Notes: a model not told the origin generated them from the letters alone. 64,000 nt of DNA from Aquipseudomonas ullengensis (GCF_014174475.1 NZ_JACJUD010000005.1:1-64000), one strand, 5' to 3'. Counted from the stretch's first letter, positions 33,523 through 45,812 are shown. Numbers and translations: made by a program.

Positions 33523-35159
33523 GTCGTCTGCTTTGCGCCCTCCTCCTCAGCCTGCTCGCCTGGCAGGCCAGCGCCGCCAGCCTGACCGCCACGGTCGACC
33601 GTGCCCGCCTGAGCGAAGGCGAAAGCCTCGACCTGATCCTCGAATCTGACGATGTCACCGTCTTCGGCAAGCCCGAGCTGGAACCGCTCGCGCAACTGTT
33701 CGAAGTCATCAGCACGCGCCAAGAGAACCGCCTGGCCACCTACGACGGCAAGACCCAGGCCACCACCCGCTGGATCATTACCCTGATGCCCAGGCAGACC
33801 GGCTTCGTGGTGATTCCGCCGCTCAAGCTGGGAGATGCCAGCAGCCAGGCGATCACCCTGCAGGTGCTCAAGGGGGATGCGCAGAACAGCGGCGGCACGC
33901 TCTCGCCGATTTTCATCGACGCCAGCCTGGACCAGGAAAGCGTCTACGTGCAGGCCCAGGCGGTGCTAACCCTGCGCATCTACCATTCGGTGTCGCTGTA
34001 CGACGACAGCAGCCTGACCCAGCTCAACATCCCCGACGCTCGCGTCGAGCAGCTCGGTGATCCGCGCGTCTACGAGAAGACCCTCAACGGCGTGCGCCAC
34101 GGCGTGATCGAAGTACGCTACGCGATCTTTCCGCAGAAAAGCGGCGAGCTGAACATCCCCTCGCAAACCTTCAGCGCCACCCCGGCCGAACGCGACTCGA
34201 CGCAGGACTACAACCCCTTCGGTCCACGCCCGGGCCGCCTGACGCGGGTCAAGTCGCCGCAGATTCCACTGACCGTCAAACCCAAGCCGGCCGACTACCC
34301 GGCCGATGCGCCCTGGCTGCCGGCTCGCGCCATCAGCCTCAGCGAGGCCTGGACCCCGGAGCCGGACAAGGCCAGCGTCGGCAACTCGCTGACCCGCAAC
34401 GTCATGCTGCGCGTCGAAGGCCTGTCCAGCGCCCAGCTGCCGCCGCTGCCCGCTACCACGGCCAACGGCCTGCGCCGCTACCCGGACCAGCCGCAACTGA
34501 ACAACGAAGTCAGCGAACGCGGGCTGATCGGCAGCCGCGAAGAACATGAAGCCCTGGTGCCGAGCCAGAGCGGGCGCATCGAGCTGCCGGAGCTGCAGGT
34601 GGTGTGGTGGAACACCCACGAGGATCACCTGGAACGCAGCAGCCTGCCGGCGCGCACCCTGCAAGTGGCCAGCAACCCGACGCTGGATGTGGAAACCCCG
34701 GTCGACAGCCCGGCGCACCAAGCGCTGACCGGTGAAGGCCCGCTGCTGTGGCCCTGGCAACTTGCCAGCGGCCTGCTGGCGCTGACCACCCTGCTCGGTT
34801 TCGGCCTGTGGTGGCATGCACGCCGCCAGCCGGCGATTCTGCCCACCGCGCAGAGCGGCCCCAGCCCACGCACCCTGCTCGACGACCTCAAGCGCGCCTG
34901 CCAGGCCAACGACAGCCAGGCCACCCGCCAGGCCCTCGACGCCTGGGCCCGCCAGCAACCGGAAACCCTGGCCGACATGGCCGCTCGTTTCGTCCCGCTG
35001 TCCGAAGCGATGGACGGCCTCAATGGCGCGCTGTACAGCGAGAGCGGTCACCAGTGGCAAGGCGAGAGCCTGTGGAAAGCCATCCGCAGCCTGCCGGCCC
35101 TGGAAGCGGCGAGCAGCCCGCAGGAAACCAGCCCATTGCCACCGCTCTACCCGCGCTAA
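33519..35159 (+). CDS. batD: BatD-family protein
   Basis: A 546-residue exported membrane-anchored protein: signal peptide 1-19, repeated beta-sandwich domains across about 20-390, a single membrane helix near residue 412-430 (GLLALTTLLGFGLWWHA), and a cytoplasmic helical tail. It closes the MoxR-Bat operon and overlaps batBC by 4 nt. It probably contacts the VWA proteins in the periplasm. Confidence 0.9.
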   Translation: MSRLLCALLLSLLAWQASAASLTATVDRARLSEGESLDLILESDDVTVFGKPELEPLAQLFEVISTRQENRLATYDGKTQATTRWIITLMPRQTGFVVIPPLKLGDASSQAITLQVLKGDAQNSGGTLSPIFIDASLDQESVYVQAQAVLTLRIYHSVSLYDDSSLTQLNIPDARVEQLGDPRVYEKTLNGVRHGVIEVRYAIFPQKSGELNIPSQTFSATPAERDSTQDYNPFGPRPGRLTRVKSPQIPLTVKPKPADYPADAPWLPARAISLSEAWTPEPDKASVGNSLTRNVMLRVEGLSSAQLPPLPATTANGLRRYPDQPQLNNEVSERGLIGSREEHEALVPSQSGRIELPELQVVWWNTHEDHLERSSLPARTLQVASNPTLDVETPVDSPAHQALTGEGPLLWPWQLASGLLALTTLLGFGLWWHARRQPAILPTAQSGPSPRTLLDDLKRACQANDSQATRQALDAWARQQPETLADMAARFVPLSEAMDGLNGALYSESGHQWQGESLWKAIRSLPALEAASSPQETSPLPPLYPR

Positions 35160-35185
35160 TTCTGTAGATCCTCAAGGAGAACCAC

Positions 35186-35551
35186 ATGGGCAATCTGACG
35201 ACCGTTGAAATCAAGGCCTTCGTACCGGCCAAGGATTTTGCACGCTCCAAGGCGTTCTACCAGGCGCTGGGCATGCGCATGGCCTCGGACAGCGACGGCG
35301 TGGCCTACTTCCATCACGGCAACACCAGCTTCCTGTTGCAGGACTACTACGTGGCCGAGTTGGCCGACAACCTGATGATGCACCTGTTGGTGGAGGACGT
35401 TGAGGCCTGGTGGCAGCAAGTGCTGGCCTCCAACGTGGCGGAAGACTTTGGCGTGCGCCTGGTGCCGCCGCAGGACCAGCCCTGGGGCATGCGTGACTTC
35501 GTGGTGATCGACCCGTCCGGCGTGCTCTGGCGCATCGGTCAGAACATCTGA
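35186..35551 (+). CDS. VOC-superfamily (glyoxalase-fold) protein
   Basis: A 121-residue protein of the vicinal-oxygen-chelate fold: beta-alpha-beta-beta-beta modules beginning VEIKAFVPAKDFARSKAFYQALG and ending FVVIDPSGVLWRIGQ. Members range from glyoxalase to bleomycin-binding and dioxygenase proteins, and the substrate is unknown. AAGGAG lies 8 nt before the ATG. It follows batD by 26 nt and could be cotranscribed. Confidence 0.85.
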   Translation: MGNLTTVEIKAFVPAKDFARSKAFYQALGMRMASDSDGVAYFHHGNTSFLLQDYYVAELADNLMMHLLVEDVEAWWQQVLASNVAEDFGVRLVPPQDQPWGMRDFVVIDPSGVLWRIGQNI

Positions 35552-35637
35552 GCCCCTGCCGAGGCTGTCGCCAGTCAGGAAATCACGCAAACAAGCATTG
35601 ACCGTCGCTCCCGTGAAGGCGGGAGCCCAGGCTCGGA

Positions 35638-36207
35638 TTACTCCGGCAACGGCCCGATGGTGAAGAACTCGCCACTGCTCCACACACCCAGCCAGGTCTG
35701 GCCGTCGATCTCGCGCGGCACGGCCAGTTCCACCAGCTGGTAGAACACGTTGCGGTGCACCAGCGCTTCCAGGTTGCTGCGCACATGCAGGTAGGGCGAA
35801 GGTTCTTCGGTCTGCGGGTCCAGTTCGACCCGCAACGGATGCTCGGCACCGGCGACGATCTCGTCCTCGACATTGCTGGTGAAACGCAGCACCTGCTGCT
35901 CACCCGCGCCCTCGACCTGCAGGCTGACGGCCACGAACGGCGCGTCGTCGACCTTGATGCCAACCTTCTCCACCGGGGTAATCAGGAAGTAGTCGTCGCC
36001 GTCACGGCGGATGATGGTGGAGAACAGCTTGACCATCGGCTTGCGCCCGATCGGCGTACCCAGGTAGTACCAGGTGCCGTCGCGGGCGATGCGCATATCG
36101 ATGTCGCCGCAGAAATCCGGATTCCACAGGTGCACCGGCGGCAGGCTCTTGCCTTCGCCCTTGGGAATTTGCGCCAGCAGGTCGCCGGCCTTGCCCGGAT
36201 CACTCAT
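35638..36207 (-). CDS. DUF1285 domain protein
   Basis: A 189-residue soluble protein matching DUF1285: the N-terminal HLWNPDFCGDIDMRIARDGTWYYLGTPIGRKPMVKLFST region and the later VGIKVDDAPFVAVSL strand. The function is unknown. The ATG at 36207 has AGGAG 6 nt upstream and is preferred to a GTG one codon earlier. It is leftward and probably cotranscribed with the lipoprotein upstream (46-nt gap). Confidence 0.85.
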   Translation of the reverse strand: MSDPGKAGDLLAQIPKGEGKSLPPVHLWNPDFCGDIDMRIARDGTWYYLGTPIGRKPMVKLFSTIIRRDGDDYFLITPVEKVGIKVDDAPFVAVSLQVEGAGEQQVLRFTSNVEDEIVAGAEHPLRVELDPQTEEPSPYLHVRSNLEALVHRNVFYQLVELAVPREIDGQTWLGVWSSGEFFTIGPLPE

Positions 36208-36252
36208 CACACTCTCCTCTGCGCCCGCCCCGACGATAACGGAGCCTGGCGG

Positions 36253-36858
36253 CTATTGATTGCTCACGCCCAGCAGGCTGCGCGCGTACTGCTCGAAAGG
36301 CGGTCGCAGCAAGTCCTGGGGCTGGGTGTCATACAACGTCAGAAAACCGCCACGATTGCGGATACGCGCGGTATCCACCAGGTAACGGGTGTTGGTCTCG
36401 ATCAACATCAGCTGGATCACGCCACTGTCCACGCCGAGGCGATCGAGCGCTTCCTCGTCCTCCCACTCCTCCACCGTACCGATGCGGTCGTCGGCATCGG
36501 CGAAGCGGGTGTACAGCAGGTAATTGGCGCCGGCCGTGCGCGCTTCGTTCAGCGCTTCATCCAGACCTTGCGGCTTGGCCGCGCGGCGCACCAGCGGGAA
36601 ATACTCGACGAAGCCGTTGAAGGCCTCTTCCGCCACCACGTTGGGCCGCGGATAGGTGCCGCCGGTGGGCACGAAATGGCTCTGAGAAATGAAGATGAAG
36701 GAATCCGGCTGCAGCCGCCAGGAGTTGCTGCGGCGGGTATCGCTGTGGTCAAGCAGGCCTGCGTCGCGCATGTGGTACTCGGTACCGGCGACCATATCGC
36801 TGACCTTCATGCAGCCGCTCAGCCCGATCAGGGCCAGCAGCAGAATCAAGCTACGCAT
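36253..36858 (-). CDS. DUF4823 lipoprotein
   Basis: A 201-residue lipoprotein: MRSLILLLALIGLSGC is a signal peptide with the lipobox LSGC (Cys16). The mature part contains a repeated alpha/beta region as in DUF4823 proteins. The start at 36858 has GGAGG 7 nt upstream. The residues after the cysteine are Met and Lys, which do not match the Asp inner-membrane signal, so outer-membrane sorting is likely. Function unknown. Confidence 0.85.
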   Translation of the reverse strand: MRSLILLLALIGLSGCMKVSDMVAGTEYHMRDAGLLDHSDTRRSNSWRLQPDSFIFISQSHFVPTGGTYPRPNVVAEEAFNGFVEYFPLVRRAAKPQGLDEALNEARTAGANYLLYTRFADADDRIGTVEEWEDEEALDRLGVDSGVIQLMLIETNTRYLVDTARIRNRGGFLTLYDTQPQDLLRPPFEQYARSLLGVSNQ

Positions 36859-36976
36859 TGCATATCCTCCCGAGCCGGTGTCGGAAAACCGGCGGATAGA
36901 CGACCACTGCAGCTTCCGCGCCAAACCTTCTTATGCCCGCGACGTGGCGAGCTAGCGCCCGTGTTAACCCGGCGTC

Positions 36977-37867
36977 TCACAGCCCGCGCTGCCACTCCTG
37001 ACGCAAGCGTGCCGCCTGCGGCTGCTCGATGGCCTGGCGTACCTGGGCCAGCAGGCGCTGTTTGTCCGCGCCCAGGTTGCCCTTGAGCACCAGGTAGTTG
37101 GACGCATGGTCGCTGCGGAACACCGTGTCGCGCAGCTCCAATCCCTGCAACAGGCGCTCCACCTCGAGGAACAGGTCCTGCTGATCCAGCGGTTGGAAAT
37201 CGCTGAAACCCTGGCGAAAGCGTGCCTCGCCTGTGGGGAAGCTGACCACCAGGGTGGAGAGAAACTCCGGCTGGGAGTCGTTCATCAGTCGGGCCGAGTT
37301 GTCGGCATGCTGCTGGCTGAGGGTCGTGCCGCCGAGGCCGTTGAGGATCATCACCGAACGGGTGATCCCGGCTTCGCCGAGTTTCTCCAGCGCGCTGAGG
37401 CTGGACGCGTAGGTTTCGCCCTTGTTGACCCGCGCCAGCACCTCGTCGTCACCCGACTCGCAACCGACATAGGCCATCTTCAGTCCGGCGTCGGCCAGTT
37501 CCTTGAGCTCGGCCACCGACTTCTTGCGCAGGTTGCGCGGCAGGCAGTAGCTGGAGACGCGCTGCACCTCCGGCATGTGCTCGCGGATTGCAGTGAGGAT
37601 GTTCAACAGGCGCCGCGTTGGCAGCACCAGGGCATCGCCGTCGGCAAGGAAAACGCGCTGGACGATCAGCTGCTGGCCGGCCCGGCGGATTTCCTCGAGC
37701 ACTACGGCCTCGTCGCGGGCGCGGAATTTCTTCTGCTCCTGAGTGTACATTTCGCAGAACCCACACTGATTCCACGAGCAGCCATTGGTCACCGGCAGGA
37801 TCAGCGAGTTGGCCTCGCTGGGCGGACGGAACACGGGGTCGATATAGGCAATCGGGAACTCAGCCAT
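36977..37867 (-). CDS. Radical SAM protein
   Basis: A 296-residue radical SAM enzyme. The cluster ligands are in TNGCSWNQCGFCEMY (Cys30, Cys35, Cys38), a CX4CX2C spacing instead of the common CX3CX2C. FLADGDALVLPT and GCESGDDEVLARVNKG match a conserved, mostly uncharacterised group. The ATG at 37867 (MAEFPIAYID) is chosen over an upstream TTG. It is followed downstream by the lipoprotein gene after 118 nt and lies close to moaA, but the substrate is unknown. Confidence 0.85.
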   Translation of the reverse strand: MAEFPIAYIDPVFRPPSEANSLILPVTNGCSWNQCGFCEMYTQEQKKFRARDEAVVLEEIRRAGQQLIVQRVFLADGDALVLPTRRLLNILTAIREHMPEVQRVSSYCLPRNLRKKSVAELKELADAGLKMAYVGCESGDDEVLARVNKGETYASSLSALEKLGEAGITRSVMILNGLGGTTLSQQHADNSARLMNDSQPEFLSTLVVSFPTGEARFRQGFSDFQPLDQQDLFLEVERLLQGLELRDTVFRSDHASNYLVLKGNLGADKQRLLAQVRQAIEQPQAARLRQEWQRGL

Positions 37868-37970
37868 GGGTTCGGTATCTTTCTTCAACGGGCCGGATCG
37901 CGTTGGGCGAAATCCGGCATGGGAATGGGTTGTGTGCCCGCCCGCGCCATGCGCGCAGCGGGCTCGGTTA

Positions 37971-38939
37971 TCAGCCGCCGATGATCTTCATCACGGTGAC
38001 GCCGCCGGAAAAGGCCAGGTCCTGCTTGTCGCCCAACGCCCGCACCAGCAAGCGTTGCAGCGCTGGCAGCGCCTGGTGCCGAGGCTTGTCGAGGAGGTCA
38101 CCGACAAAATGGCGGTTGCTCGACGACAGGCAGCCATGCAGCCAGCCGGTGGACGACAGGCGCAGGCGCGAGCAGGTACGGCAGAACGGCACGCTTTCAT
38201 TGGCGATCACGCCGAAGAAACCGTGGCCGGGAATCTCGTAGCGCAGCGCGGTGGCATCCAGCGGCGCATCGGCCTGCACGAACTCGTAACGCTCGGCGAT
38301 GGTCGCCAGCAACTCGTCCATGCCATAGAACTGCTGCTGGAAGCCGCCGCCATCACGGGCCAGGTGGCCCATGCGCATCAGCTCGATGAAGCGCAATTCG
38401 AAGCCGCGCTCCAGGCAGTAATCGAGCAGCGGCAAGACCTGATCATGGTTCTGCCCGCGCAGCGGCACCATGTTGATCTTGACCTTGAGCCCGGCCCCCT
38501 TCGCCTCTTCCAACCCTTGCAGCACGCTGTCGAGATCGCCACCACGGGCAATGCGCTTGAACGCATCGGGGTCGAGGGTATCCAGGGAGATATTCAGGCG
38601 GCGCATGCCACTTTCCACCAGCAGCGGCAGCTTGCGGCTGAGCAGCTGGCCATTGCTGGTCAGGCTGATGTCCTGCAGACCGAGCTGGCTGACTTCACGC
38701 AGAAAGGGTTCGAGCTTGGGGCTGACCAATGGCTCGCCACCGGTGATACGCAGGCGCTCGATACCGGCAGCCTCGATCAAATAGGCCACGCCACGCACCA
38801 TGGCATCGGCGGACAGCTCGTCCTGCGCCGCCACCAGACGCTTGCCGTCGGGTACACAGTAAGTGCAGGCATAGTTGCAGGCGGCGGTCAGGCTGATACG
38901 CAGATTGCGGAAACGCCTGCCCTGGCGGTCAACGATCAT
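37971..38939 (-). CDS. moaA: GTP 3',8-cyclase MoaA (molybdenum cofactor synthesis)
   Basis: Converts GTP to 3',8-cH2GTP, the first step of molybdopterin synthesis. The 322 residues include the SAM cluster CNYACTYC (Cys21, Cys25, Cys28), the C-terminal cluster ligands CRTCSRLRL plus the HGC cysteine, and the functional terminal Gly-Gly. It stands about 80 nt from the TetR gene. Other moa genes are not in the window. Pseudomonads often carry more than one moaA, so the paralogue number is not assigned. Confidence 0.95.
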   Translation of the reverse strand: MIVDRQGRRFRNLRISLTAACNYACTYCVPDGKRLVAAQDELSADAMVRGVAYLIEAAGIERLRITGGEPLVSPKLEPFLREVSQLGLQDISLTSNGQLLSRKLPLLVESGMRRLNISLDTLDPDAFKRIARGGDLDSVLQGLEEAKGAGLKVKINMVPLRGQNHDQVLPLLDYCLERGFELRFIELMRMGHLARDGGGFQQQFYGMDELLATIAERYEFVQADAPLDATALRYEIPGHGFFGVIANESVPFCRTCSRLRLSSTGWLHGCLSSSNRHFVGDLLDKPRHQALPALQRLLVRALGDKQDLAFSGGVTVMKIIGG

Positions 38940-39021
38940 GGGGCGACTCCGTCAGTGTCTAGACCGGAGTATATGCCCGCCGCCGTCTGCGCAGAATGCA
39001 TCATTGGCGGGCTGAATGGCA

Positions 39022-39660
39022 TTAGGCTGCCGGAGTATCGCCATCGCGCTTGCGCTTGTTGCCCATGCGTACGCCGATGTCCATGAGGAACTGGAAGAAG
39101 CCGTCCTGATCTTCCAGTACGTTGCTCCAGAAGGGCGAGTGGTACAGCGCCACGGCGCCATGTACCAGCGCCCAGGCGGCGCAGTAGTGGAAGTACGGCG
39201 GCACGTCTTCAAGCTTGCCGCCCTCGATGCGACCCTCGATCAGGTGCGTCAGGCGCTCGAAGTTGGAGGTGCGGATCTTGTGCAGCTGCTCGACCATGTC
39301 CGGGACCTGGTTGCCCTTGACCACTTTCTCTTCCAGGCGATCGAACAGGCGGTAGCGCTGCGGGTCACGCATGCGGAACTCGAAGTAGGCACGGGACAGG
39401 GCTTCCTTGTCGCGGGCCACATCTTCGGAGTGGAACAATGCGTTGAGGTCGCTCTCATAGTCGAGCATCAGGCGCAGGTAGATCTCGGCCTTCGACTTGA
39501 AGTGCTTGTAGATGGTGCCTTTGCCGATACCGACCGCGTCGGCGATCATCTCGACAGTGACGCTGTCTTCGCCCTGCTCGAGGAACAGCTTGAGCGCGGT
39601 GTCGAGAATTTCCTGCTCGCGACGACGAAATTCACGGACTTTGCGGGGTTCTTTGTTCAT
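39022..39660 (-). CDS. TetR-family transcriptional regulator
   Basis: A 212-residue one-component regulator. The DNA-binding helix-turn-helix occupies about residues 14-60 (ILDTALKLFLEQGEDSVTVE ... GIGKGTIYKHFKSK), followed by an all-helical ligand domain. It is divergent from the class V aminotransferase gene across 73 nt (39661-39733), which is the likeliest place for its operator, though no clear palindrome is obvious there. Ligand unknown. Confidence 0.92.
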   Translation of the reverse strand: MNKEPRKVREFRRREQEILDTALKLFLEQGEDSVTVEMIADAVGIGKGTIYKHFKSKAEIYLRLMLDYESDLNALFHSEDVARDKEALSRAYFEFRMRDPQRYRLFDRLEEKVVKGNQVPDMVEQLHKIRTSNFERLTHLIEGRIEGGKLEDVPPYFHYCAAWALVHGAVALYHSPFWSNVLEDQDGFFQFLMDIGVRMGNKRKRDGDTPAA

Positions 39661-39733
39661 AACGTGACTACAAGATGAAAATCAGGGCGCATTATTATGC
39701 CTGTTCAGCGCCAAATTGCACGGATCATCGCCC

Positions 39734-40867
39734 ATGTCAGCCTTTATTGATGAGTTTCCCCTAGCCCCCGGCCTGCGCTACCTCAACCACGCCGCCGTCG
39801 CCCCCTGGCCAAAGCGCGCAGTAGAGGCCGTGCGCGCCTTCGCCGAGGACAACGCCCGCTCTGGCGCCCGTGACTATCCCGGCTGGCTGAAAGTCGAGAA
39901 GCGCCTGCGCGAACGCCTGCAGCGTCTGCTCAACGCACCGAGCAGCGCCGATATCGCGCTGGTGAAGAACACCTCGGAAGCGCTGTCGTTCGTCGCCTTC
40001 GGCCTCGACTGGAGCGCGGGCGATCAGGTGGTGATCAGCGACGAGGAGTTCCCCTCCAACCGCATCGTCTGGGAGGCGCTCAAGCCACGCGGGGTCGAGG
40101 TGATTCAGGTCAACCTTATGGGGGCCGATCCCGAGGCCGCACTGCTGGCCGCCTGCGGGCCACGTACCCGCCTGATGTCGATCAGTGCGGTGCAGTTTGC
40201 CAGCGGCTTGCGCCTGGACCTCGAGCGCCTGGGCGCGGGCTGCAAGGCACAAGGCGTGCTGTTCTGCGTGGACGCCATCCAGCAGCTCGGCGCCCAGCCG
40301 TTCGACGTGCAGGCCAGCGATTGCGCCTTCGCCATGGCGGACGGGCACAAGTGGATGCTCGGCCCGGAAGGCCTCGGCGTGTTCTATTGCCGCGCCGACC
40401 TGCGCCAGGAACTGGCCCTGCACGAATACGGCTGGCACATGCTCGAACATGCCGGCGACTACGACCGCAGTGACTGGCAACCGGCACGCAGCGCCCGTCG
40501 CTTCGAGTGCGGTAGCCCGAACATGCTCGGCGCCATGGCACTGGAGGCCAGCCTGTCGCTGCTGGAGGAAGTCGGTATGAATACGGTCGCGGCACGCGTG
40601 GAAGAACGCATGCTGCACCTGCAGCAGGGCCTGCAAGGCATCCACGGCGCCAACCTGCACAGCCCGCTGCTGGCAGACCGCCGCGCCGGGATCCTGACCT
40701 TCAGCCTGGACGGCTGGGACAATCAGGCGCTGTTTGCGCGCCTCAAGGCCGAACAGGTGATCTGCGCCCAACGTGGCGCCGGCATACGCTTTTCACCGCA
40801 CTTCTACACGGATCATGCCGTGATCGATCAGACATTGGCCCTGCTAGGCCAGCTGGCACAAGGCTGA
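39734..40867 (+). CDS. Class V aminotransferase (PLP enzyme)
   Basis: A 377-residue PLP fold type I enzyme of the class V (cysteine desulfurase/isopenicillin-epimerase-like) group. The Schiff-base lysine is in ADGHKWMLGPEGLG, the aspartate contact in VDAIQQLG, and SPNMLGAMALE and GIRFSPHFY are conserved C-terminal segments. The ATG at 39734 is preferred to a TTG six codons earlier. Substrate unknown. Confidence 0.88.
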   Translation: MSAFIDEFPLAPGLRYLNHAAVAPWPKRAVEAVRAFAEDNARSGARDYPGWLKVEKRLRERLQRLLNAPSSADIALVKNTSEALSFVAFGLDWSAGDQVVISDEEFPSNRIVWEALKPRGVEVIQVNLMGADPEAALLAACGPRTRLMSISAVQFASGLRLDLERLGAGCKAQGVLFCVDAIQQLGAQPFDVQASDCAFAMADGHKWMLGPEGLGVFYCRADLRQELALHEYGWHMLEHAGDYDRSDWQPARSARRFECGSPNMLGAMALEASLSLLEEVGMNTVAARVEERMLHLQQGLQGIHGANLHSPLLADRRAGILTFSLDGWDNQALFARLKAEQVICAQRGAGIRFSPHFYTDHAVIDQTLALLGQLAQG

Positions 40868-40958
40868 GTGCTCAGCAGCGGGTCGGGTATTCCAAATACG
40901 TTTAAAAAACCGCTGCAACCAGCCTGGACGATGGGGAAACATAGCCAATACTGGAACT

Positions 40959-41078
40959 ACTGGCGTGCAGCATCTCCCCCCAAGTGCTCCGCCAGTCGAG
41001 GTACCGTGGATCGCGTACCTTTGTTTTACTCCTAATGGTCTTGACCCGGATTCATCCCCCAGAACCCGGGTTTTTTTT
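40959..41078 (+). ncRNA. rgsA: Probable RgsA small RNA
   Basis: A 120-nt unit with a 5' stem ACTGGCG (40959-40965)/CGCCAGT (40990-40996) and a 3' terminator stem ending in eight Ts (41071-41078). A CAATACT -10-like box (40946-40952) lies just upstream, similar to RpoS promoters. RgsA (P16) of Pseudomonas is about 120 nt, RpoS-dependent and, as I recall (PA2958.1), lies next to tatD, exactly as here. The identification rests on position, length and promoter and was not aligned. Confidence 0.65.
41044..41078 (+). terminator. Rho-independent terminator of the small RNA
   Basis: ACCCGG (41044-41049) pairs with CCGGGT (41066-41071), continuing into an eight-T run (41071-41078). Confidence 0.7.
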
Positions 41079-41104
41079 GCCTGCGATTTGACTAAACCGC
41101 GCGC

Positions 41105-41887
41105 TCAGACCACCCGAGCCAAGGGGAACAGACGCTTGAAATTGGCCGTGGTCTGCTCGGCCAGCGCCTCGAAGCGCTCGCCCCGCACCAGCGCCAGGAA
41201 CTCGGCCACTTCGCGTACGTACTGCGGCAAGTTGGCCTTGCCGCGATAGGGAATCGGCGCAAGGTATGGGGAATCGGTTTCCACCAGCAGACGGTCAGCA
41301 GGTACCTTGCGCGCTACTTCGCGCAGGGCATCGGCGTTGCGGAAGGTGACGATACCGGACAGGGAAATATAGAAACCCAGGTCCAGCGCCGCCTTGGCCA
41401 TGTCCCAGTCTTCAGTAAAGCAATGCAGCACACCGGCCTGCGGCAGCGCTGCTTCACGCAGCAAGGCCAGGGTGTCGGCACGCGCTTCGCGGGTATGCAC
41501 GATCACCGGCTTGCCGGTGATTCGCGCGGCGTCCAGATGCAGACGGAAGGACTGCTGCTGCAGCTCTGCCGCTTCCGGTTCGTAGTGATAGTCCAGGCCG
41601 GTCTCACCAATCGCCACCACATGCGGGTGGTTCAGCTCATCGAGCAGCCAGTCCAGCACCGGTGCGGCGCCCGGCTCCAGATCAAGCGGGTGAACACCCA
41701 CCGAGCAATCCACATCGGCGTACTGCTCGGCCAGCCCCTTGACCGCGGCGGCATTGGCCGCGCTGACGCCGATACACAGGAAATGCTGCACACCCCGGCC
41801 GCGCGCGGCCTCCAGGGCAGCGTCGAGGGAACCGTTATGTGCCGCCAGATCCAGGCGATCGAGGTGGCAATGAGAGTCAACCAGCAT
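41105..41887 (-). CDS. tatD: TatD-family metal-dependent hydrolase
   Basis: A 260-residue TIM-barrel DNase/hydrolase. MLVDSHCHLDRLD carries the first metal-binding HxH, and IGETGLDYHY the Glu and His typical of TatD/YcfH, then VIVHTREA and VETDSPYLAP near the end. The long open frame upstream is excluded because the family begins at 41887. It is the last gene of the leftward cluster and is close to pilZ (58 nt). YcfH-like; nuclease activity is known for relatives only. Confidence 0.92.
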   Translation of the reverse strand: MLVDSHCHLDRLDLAAHNGSLDAALEAARGRGVQHFLCIGVSAANAAAVKGLAEQYADVDCSVGVHPLDLEPGAAPVLDWLLDELNHPHVVAIGETGLDYHYEPEAAELQQQSFRLHLDAARITGKPVIVHTREARADTLALLREAALPQAGVLHCFTEDWDMAKAALDLGFYISLSGIVTFRNADALREVARKVPADRLLVETDSPYLAPIPYRGKANLPQYVREVAEFLALVRGERFEALAEQTTANFKRLFPLARVV

Positions 41888-41945
41888 GTGAGTACCACTT
41901 AAACGAAAACGCCACCCGTAGGTGGCGCGAGCCGTGGGGCCCGGA

Positions 41946-42302
41946 TTACATGGTGTGGGTCGGGCGATCCGATTTGAGGGCGCCAGCCAGATAGGTTTCG
42001 ATCTTGTTGCGCGCCGTGTTGTCGCCATCGTTGAACTGCACGCCAACACCCGCAGCACGGTTGCCCTGGGCGCCCTTGGGGGTGATCCACACCACTTTGC
42101 CGGCGACCGGAATCTTCTCCGGCTCGTCCATCAGGTTGAGCAGCATGAACACTTCATCACCCAGCTTGTAGCTTTTTGCCGTGGGGATGAACAGGCCGCC
42201 ATTCCTGATAAAAGGCATATAGGCGGCGTAGAGCACGGACTTGTCCTTGATGGTCAGGGACAGTATTCCGTTACGCGGGCCGAGATTGGGTGGCAGACTC
42301 AT
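41946..42302 (-). CDS. pilZ: Type IV pilus assembly protein PilZ
   Basis: A 118-residue single PilZ domain, the length of the P. aeruginosa founder of the family. It lacks the RxxxR c-di-GMP motif (the N-terminus reads LPPNLGPRNG), as the founder does, so it should not bind c-di-GMP. It acts with PilB/FimX in twitching motility. It follows holB by 34 nt, as in P. aeruginosa. Confidence 0.94.
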   Translation of the reverse strand: MSLPPNLGPRNGILSLTIKDKSVLYAAYMPFIRNGGLFIPTAKSYKLGDEVFMLLNLMDEPEKIPVAGKVVWITPKGAQGNRAAGVGVQFNDGDNTARNKIETYLAGALKSDRPTHTM

Positions 42303-42336
42303 TCGACATTCCTGACAATCTATCCAATGGCCGATT

Positions 42337-44994
<2,658 letters not shown>

Positions 44995-44997
44995 GAA

Positions 44998-45812
44998 TCA
45001 GGAATCCAGAAGGCTGCGGATAAGGGCCTGCAGTTTACGGGTCAACGGCCCCACCGACCAGTCGCGCCCCTGCAACTCACGCACCGGCCAGATACCGTAG
45101 AGGCTGTTGCACAGGAACACTTCATCGGCCGCCAGCAGCTCTGCGTGGGTGATATCACGCACCTGCACGGCGATGCCCGCCTCGCTCGCGCGCTGCAACA
45201 GCTCCGCACGCATCACCCCCGCCACGCCGCAGCGCGACAGATCAGCCGTCAGCAGCACGCCATCACGAACCAGGAACAGGTTGCTGAATACAGCCTCGAT
45301 CACCCGCCCACTGCTGTCGCACATCAGCCCTTCGGCATAGGCAGGATCCTGCCATTCGCCACGGGCCAGCACCTGTTCCAGGCGATTGAGGTGCTTGAGC
45401 CCCGCCAGCAGCGGCTGCTCGGCCAAACGAGTGGCGCAGGGAAACAGCCGCACCCCCTGCACTGCGTTATCAACGGGATAGGCTGGCGCTGGGTTACCCA
45501 GAAGAATACGCCGAGGCTGTGCAGCGTCGGGCATTGCGTAGCCACGCAGCCCCTCGCCACGGGTGACGATCAGTTTGGCCACGCCCTCGCCCAGTTCGCC
45601 GCTGAACGCGAGCAACTCCGCCTCCAGCGCAGACAGGTCGAGCGCAATGCGCAAACGCTGCAGCCCTTCCTGCAAGCGCGTCAGGTGACGCGCCAGCAGG
45701 CGCGGTTTGCCATGGCGCACGGAAAGGGTTTCGAACAGGCCGTCACCATAGGCCAGGCCGCGATCAAGGATCGACAGCTGCCCGGCCGGACGGCCGTCGA
45801 CCCAGCTCAGCA

